From JAAYRG01 sp964643255 (lineage in GTDB: Bacteria; Bacillota; Clostridia; Lachnospirales; Lachnospiraceae): a DNA stretch of 10,367 nt. The DNA is taken from the NCBI GenBank assembly GCA_964643255.1, contig CAZXSM010000071.1:1-10367 (forward strand). The letters run 5' to 3'. Both the position numbers and the translations under genes were made by a program. The first letter of the stretch is position 1. The number at the start of each line of letters is the position of its first letter. Of the stretch, positions 6,518 through 10,367 are shown piece after piece. Below the pieces are notes generated by a model. It was not told the DNA's origin, ran no database searches, and saw only the letters and a program-made list of their open reading frames with translations.

Positions 6518-6522
6518 TGCGA

Positions 6523-6549
6523 TAAAGAATATATGAATATAGCCGGTAT
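6523..6549 (+). promoter_or_regulatory. Possible sigma-D (FliA-type) promoter straddling the start codon
   Basis: TAAA (6523-6526), 15 nt, then GCCGGTAT (6542-6549) matches the flagellar sigma-D consensus TAAA-N15-GCCGATAT at all but one base. It overlaps the ATG at 6533, so a transcript from it would lack that start codon. It may be chance, or it may feed the coupled flagellin gene further down. Confidence 0.3.
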
Positions 6550-9500
6550 TAATAAAAGCAATATAAAACATGTGGATATTAGTGATAGTAAAATAGGTTT
6601 AGATAATAGAGCAAGCTATTTTAAAAATAAAACAGGTGTGGAAAAGTATAAAAAGAATCTATCCGCGATTAACTTTGATCATAAAACACTTCTGTATTCA
6701 CCATTAGAAAAGGATCAAACTTCAAAGACATTAGGGAATACTAAAACAAGTGAAACTAATAGAGTAAGCACTTGGGATATCTTGTCACAAAGGATTACAG
6801 ATAATGATATTAAGCTTTTAGATGAAGAAGGGGTTCCATATAAGGATTACAATTTAGAGCAACTAGAAAGTGCTATAGAGAGAATTAAAGAAAATAAGGT
6901 GGAAACAAAAGAACGCGTAGAAGATCATAAAGATTCAAAGAAAGAAAAGATTGAATCTATAAAAGAATATAAAGGTCTATCTGGAATAGAAAAGCAAATA
7001 GCCCAGGAGTTAGAAGAAAAAGGACTTCCAGTTACAAGAGAGAATATGGCTAAAATATCTAATGCAATGGAAAAGGCTATTCTCATACAAGACATGCCTG
7101 AGGAAGCAATGACATATTTAATAGATAATAACTTATCATTTTCTATTAATAACGTTTATAAATCAATGCATGTAGGGTTTGAAAGTATAAGTAATGTTGA
7201 CAACCTAGATAATTTAGAATCTATTGAACATAATGAACTCATTTCTCAACTTTCGAGAATAATTGAAGATACGGGACTTGAAGTAAATGATGAGACTCTT
7301 AAAGATGCTAATATGCTTTTAAAATATGATGTACCAGTCACTGTAGAGAATTTGTGGAAAGTCCAGGACTTTAAGTTGATAAAAAGTGAATTGACTATGG
7401 AAGATGTTCTTAACTTATCGATTAATAACCTATATGATGGCGAAAATCCTGAAACTGCTGACTTAAGTCTTATTCCTTATAAAAGGTTAGATAACACCAT
7501 AAAAGAATTTAATGCTATAGACCAGCAAACTATAGATTATATTGAAAGTAATAAAAATTTAGATAAAGACCTTAGTTTACAAGAAATAAAAGATATAGAT
7601 ACAGATATTAAGGAAAACAATATAGTAGATTATGATAATAATAAAGCATCAATAGAGATATATAATGATGAGTTAGATATAGCAAGCATTTCCTTAAAAA
7701 GAAATCTTGAAGAAATACGATTAAAATTAACTGTAGAGTCAGGGAAACAACTTATTAAAAGTGGAACAAATTTAGAGACAGATAAACTTAGTAAAGTAAT
7801 TGAAGATTTAAGAAGTATTGAAACTAAGTATTATAGTAATATTTTAAGGGAAGCTAATATTGAAGACAATATAGGCAATGTAAACACCATAAAAGATACT
7901 ATTAATGACTTTGATAGATTAAAATTTATGCCAGCTTCCATACTAGGCACTACTTTTAAAAATGTAGATCAACAAACTGTTACTTCATTACTAGAAGAAG
8001 GGAACAAACATCTTACAGATGCCAGGCTAGTAGAGGAGTCTTATGAAACATTAATGACTAAGCCCGACAGATATTATGGTGATAGTATACACAAGGCATT
8101 CGAAGGTATTGACGATATTCTATATAGTTTAAAACTAGAAGACACAGAAGGAAATAAAAGGGCTATTCGTATATTAGGATACAACGAAATAGATATTAAC
8201 TTAGAGAACATTAATTTAATAAAACTATATGACAATCAAATTAATGATGTACTTAAAAACACAAATCCCCACCTAGTAGTAAATATGATAAAGAAGGGGA
8301 TTAACCCTTTAGATATTCCGATTCCAGACTTACAAGAAGAAATTAATAATGAAAAAAGTAAGAATCAATCAGGTGAAATCGATAAATTTAGCAAATATCT
8401 TTGGAAACTTGATAAGAATAATAATATTTCCGAAAGTGAAAAAGAGTCTTATATAGGTATCTATAGACTAATAAATCAATTAAATAATAGTGGAGAGGCA
8501 GCTATCGGGGCTGTTATAAAAGCCGGTCAAGAGTTAACCCTTAATAATCTTTTAAAGGCAATTAGAACAAGGAATCATGGACAAGTAGATGTTTTAGTTG
8601 ATGAACAATTTGGTATGTTAGAAAGTAATACTAAAAACACAAAAGATATTGATATTCAGATCAATGAAGGGTTTATTGATAAGATAAATGATAATATATC
8701 TCCTGAAAAGTTAAATCAAATACAAGCAAATGACAAAGATATATATAATTTATCTGTTGAAAAATTGAGCGATGAACTTGAAAGATTAGAATATGATCTG
8801 GAAAGCGAAAATGAGTATTATGCTTATGAGCTAGATAATATTAAGGATGTTATAAGCAATAATAGTAATATTATTAATTTTTTAGATAGTCTTAATATAC
8901 CAACAACCATTAATAATATTAATGCAGCCACACATTTAATTAGCCAAGATAGCAATTTTAATATAGAACTTAGAAAGATATTAAATCAAAGTTGGGATTC
9001 AAATAATGCACAAGATATAAGTATTGAATCTGCTTCCGAGCAAATAATGACTAATTTTAATTCTTATGATGAAATAAATTCGGAATATGACAAGTTTGAA
9101 AGAGATATAAAAGAAAATATTAAGAACTTTTATGAGAGTGATGTATTTTTGCCAAAAGATTTATCTACAGTAAGAATGCTAACAAATGGTATTTCATTTA
9201 TTAAATTTTTATCAGAAAGAGAGCATTATCAAATTCCAATTTCAACAGGAGATACAGTTACAAATGTTAACCTGACGATTTTGAGAAATGAAGAAGAAAA
9301 AGGGAAGGTAAAAGTATATATTCCATCTGAAAGGCTAGGAAATATTACAATGAGTTTTAAAGTAGATGGTGAGGAATTAGATGGACTTATTACCTGTGAT
9401 AATATAGGAAGTTTAGAGCTTATTAAAGAAGATAATAAAAAGTTAACATCTAGATTTGAAGACATGGGGTTAACAAATAGCACAATATATTATGCACTTG

Positions 9501-9721
9501 AGGCTCATAGTACAGAAACAATTATTTCTAATGTAAACAATATAGAATATTATAATCAATCAGATCCTAGTAGTAATAAATTAAATCTTATAAATGAGAC
9601 CAATAAACACATAGAAGAAGATGTAAATGATTCAGACAAAAGTATGACTAGTCAAGGACAATTATTATACAAGACAGCAAAGGAATTATTAATTTATATA
9701 AGAGAGTTGGAGAGGTCATGA
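6533..9721 (+). CDS. Large flagellar-locus protein with degenerate helical repeats and a FliK-like C-terminal domain (possibly DUF6240-type)
   Basis: The product has 1062 residues, is rich in Asn, Asp, Ile, Glu and Lys, and has no signal peptide or membrane segment. After a polar N-terminus (1-80) it looks almost wholly helical. A short motif recurs, roughly [G/N]-[L/I/V]-P-V-T-x-x-N-[L/M/I]: GLPVTRENM (164-172), LSFSINNV (201-208), GLEVNDETL (248-256), VPVTVENL (267-274), IDINLENI (553-560), QELTLNNL (666-673) and IPTTINNI (789-796). Residues about 898-992 resemble the FliK C-terminal fold: VYIPSERLGNITMSFKVDG, then a helix KKLTSRFEDMGL. FliK controls hook length and export switching, so a hook-length or export role is inferred. 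I recall Clostridial DUF6240 proteins as similar but cannot confirm it. The start ATG has only a weak purine site, but an in-frame TAG at 6509 rules out an upstream start. Its stop overlaps the flagellin ATG. Confidence 0.75.
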   Translation: MNIAGINKSNIKHVDISDSKIGLDNRASYFKNKTGVEKYKKNLSAINFDHKTLLYSPLEKDQTSKTLGNTKTSETNRVSTWDILSQRITDNDIKLLDEEGVPYKDYNLEQLESAIERIKENKVETKERVEDHKDSKKEKIESIKEYKGLSGIEKQIAQELEEKGLPVTRENMAKISNAMEKAILIQDMPEEAMTYLIDNNLSFSINNVYKSMHVGFESISNVDNLDNLESIEHNELISQLSRIIEDTGLEVNDETLKDANMLLKYDVPVTVENLWKVQDFKLIKSELTMEDVLNLSINNLYDGENPETADLSLIPYKRLDNTIKEFNAIDQQTIDYIESNKNLDKDLSLQEIKDIDTDIKENNIVDYDNNKASIEIYNDELDIASISLKRNLEEIRLKLTVESGKQLIKSGTNLETDKLSKVIEDLRSIETKYYSNILREANIEDNIGNVNTIKDTINDFDRLKFMPASILGTTFKNVDQQTVTSLLEEGNKHLTDARLVEESYETLMTKPDRYYGDSIHKAFEGIDDILYSLKLEDTEGNKRAIRILGYNEIDINLENINLIKLYDNQINDVLKNTNPHLVVNMIKKGINPLDIPIPDLQEEINNEKSKNQSGEIDKFSKYLWKLDKNNNISESEKESYIGIYRLINQLNNSGEAAIGAVIKAGQELTLNNLLKAIRTRNHGQVDVLVDEQFGMLESNTKNTKDIDIQINEGFIDKINDNISPEKLNQIQANDKDIYNLSVEKLSDELERLEYDLESENEYYAYELDNIKDVISNNSNIINFLDSLNIPTTINNINAATHLISQDSNFNIELRKILNQSWDSNNAQDISIESASEQIMTNFNSYDEINSEYDKFERDIKENIKNFYESDVFLPKDLSTVRMLTNGISFIKFLSEREHYQIPISTGDTVTNVNLTILRNEEEKGKVKVYIPSERLGNITMSFKVDGEELDGLITCDNIGSLELIKEDNKKLTSRFEDMGLTNSTIYYALEAHSTETIISNVNNIEYYNQSDPSSNKLNLINETNKHIEEDVNDSDKSMTSQGQLLYKTAKELLIYIRELERS
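9709..9715 (+). promoter_or_regulatory. Flagellin ribosome binding site inside the upstream gene
   Basis: GGAGAGG lies within the last codons of the large gene, ending 2 nt before the ATG at 9718 (GGAG itself ends 5 nt before). With the ATGA overlap, this indicates translational coupling. Confidence 0.7.
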
Positions 9722-10367
9722 GAATAAATCGTAATATATCAGCATTAAAGGCAAATAGTTTATTAAGAAGAAATAATAATCAATTAGGCAGCAGTTTAGA
9801 AAAGTTATCATCAGGGCGACAAATTAATCATGCATCAGATAATGCAGCAGGAATGGCGATTTCCCATAAAATGAGAACCCAGATAAGGGGCCTAGATCAA
9901 GCATCTAATAATGCAGCAAATGGAATTTCTGTCATACAAACAGCAGAAGGAGCTCTTAGTGAAATTGGAGAGATTTTATCTAGGATGAGGGAATTGGCTA
10001 TACAAGCATCTAATGACACAAGTACTGATGAAGATAGAGAGACTATCGTTAAAGAAATAGAACAATTGCAAGAAGAAATTGAAAGAATTTCTGACACAAC
10101 AGAATTTAATACTAAGTCATTACTAAATGGTAATATTAATAATAGTGTATATTCTAGTGATGCCAATCTTGAGGTGAGATATATTTCTGATGGGGTAGAA
10201 GCTGGTGAGTATGAAGTTATTGTTAAAAAAAGAATTAAAGAAGAGGGCGAAGGAACTTACGAAATAGAAGATGTAAAATTGCCAGAAAAAGATAATTTAG
10301 ATACTAAGTTTGAGGATAATAAAATTATTATTACCGGTAAAAATAATTTTAGTATGACTCTTTATGC
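9718..10367 (+). CDS. fliC: Flagellin, N-terminal part (runs off the window end)
   Basis: Flagellin is exported through the flagellar type III apparatus and polymerises into the filament. The 216 visible residues begin MRINRNISALKANSLLRRNN and contain the D0/D1 helices: LEKLSSGRQINHASDNAAGM (28-47), RGLDQASNNAANGISVIQTAEGAL (57-80) and the conserved SRMRELAIQASND (88-100), then EFNTKSLLNG (129-138). From about residue 140 the sequence leaves the conserved core: VRYISDGVEAGEYEVIV (153-169) and an acidic/Lys-rich stretch look like the start of a surface-exposed variable insert. The conserved C-terminus lies beyond the window. The ATG overlaps the TGA of the 1062-residue gene by four bases (9718-9721). 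FlgL is the main alternative, but the N-terminus is typical flagellin. No separate sigma-D promoter was seen directly upstream. Confidence 0.93.
   Translation, partial: MRINRNISALKANSLLRRNNNQLGSSLEKLSSGRQINHASDNAAGMAISHKMRTQIRGLDQASNNAANGISVIQTAEGALSEIGEILSRMRELAIQASNDTSTDEDRETIVKEIEQLQEEIERISDTTEFNTKSLLNGNINNSVYSSDANLEVRYISDGVEAGEYEVIVKKRIKEEGEGTYEIEDVKLPEKDNLDTKFEDNKIIITGKNNFSMTLY

Larger units (their letters stand above)
6204..6532 (+). other. Non-coding region between the aminopeptidase and the flagellar genes
   Basis: These 329 nt hold no convincing protein gene. In order they contain a strong sigma-A-like promoter (6245-6273), a structured RNA with a terminator (6280-6399), an AT-rich link, and a second folded element (about 6452-6518) just before the ATG at 6533. 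A frame from TTG 6297 to 6485 runs straight through the hairpin and terminator and does not look like a real protein. Confidence 0.6.

Noticed and set aside
9229..10166. Minus-strand open frames under the large gene and flagellin
   Set aside because: They lie antisense to coding sequence with clear protein signals and show hydrophobic shadow composition.

Overview
The window is AT-rich (roughly 70% or more A+T by eye). It uses AGGAGG-type ribosome binding sites and some GTG starts, and it carries a flagellin gene, a RelQ-type alarmone synthetase, an M18 aminopeptidase and a DUF3810-type membrane protein. This points to a low-GC, motile, Gram-positive anaerobe of the Clostridia. The species cannot be told from the sequence.

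Layout: (i) the last 28 nt of a tRNA and its intrinsic terminator; (ii) a RelQ-like (p)ppGpp synthetase on + with an unusual charged tail; (iii) on -, a protein with three S1 RNA-binding domains, sharing a hairpin region with the relQ end; (iv) on +, diverging from it, a DUF3810-type membrane protein with an HExxH metallopeptidase motif; (v) on -, an unrecognised protein that looks like a PD-(D/E)XK-type nuclease fold followed by a winged helix; (vi) on +, an M18 aminopeptidase behind three tandem 15-bp repeats; (vii) about 330 nt without a convincing protein gene but with a strong promoter, a compact structured RNA ending in a 42-nt perfect palindrome plus T-run, and a second folded element; (viii) on +, a 1062-residue protein with degenerate helical repeats and a FliK-like C-terminal segment; and (ix) a flagellin whose start codon overlaps the stop of the large gene (ATGA) and which runs off the window end.

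The left part (1-6203) reads as separate, mostly single-gene housekeeping units in alternating orientation. The right part (about 6245-10367) is a flagellar unit. A sigma-A-like promoter makes a leader or small RNA that can terminate at 6399. Read-through, or a sigma-D-like site at 6523-6549, would lead to the large protein and then, by translational coupling, to flagellin. The least-described part is this module: structured RNA, giant FliK-like repeat protein and coupled flagellin.
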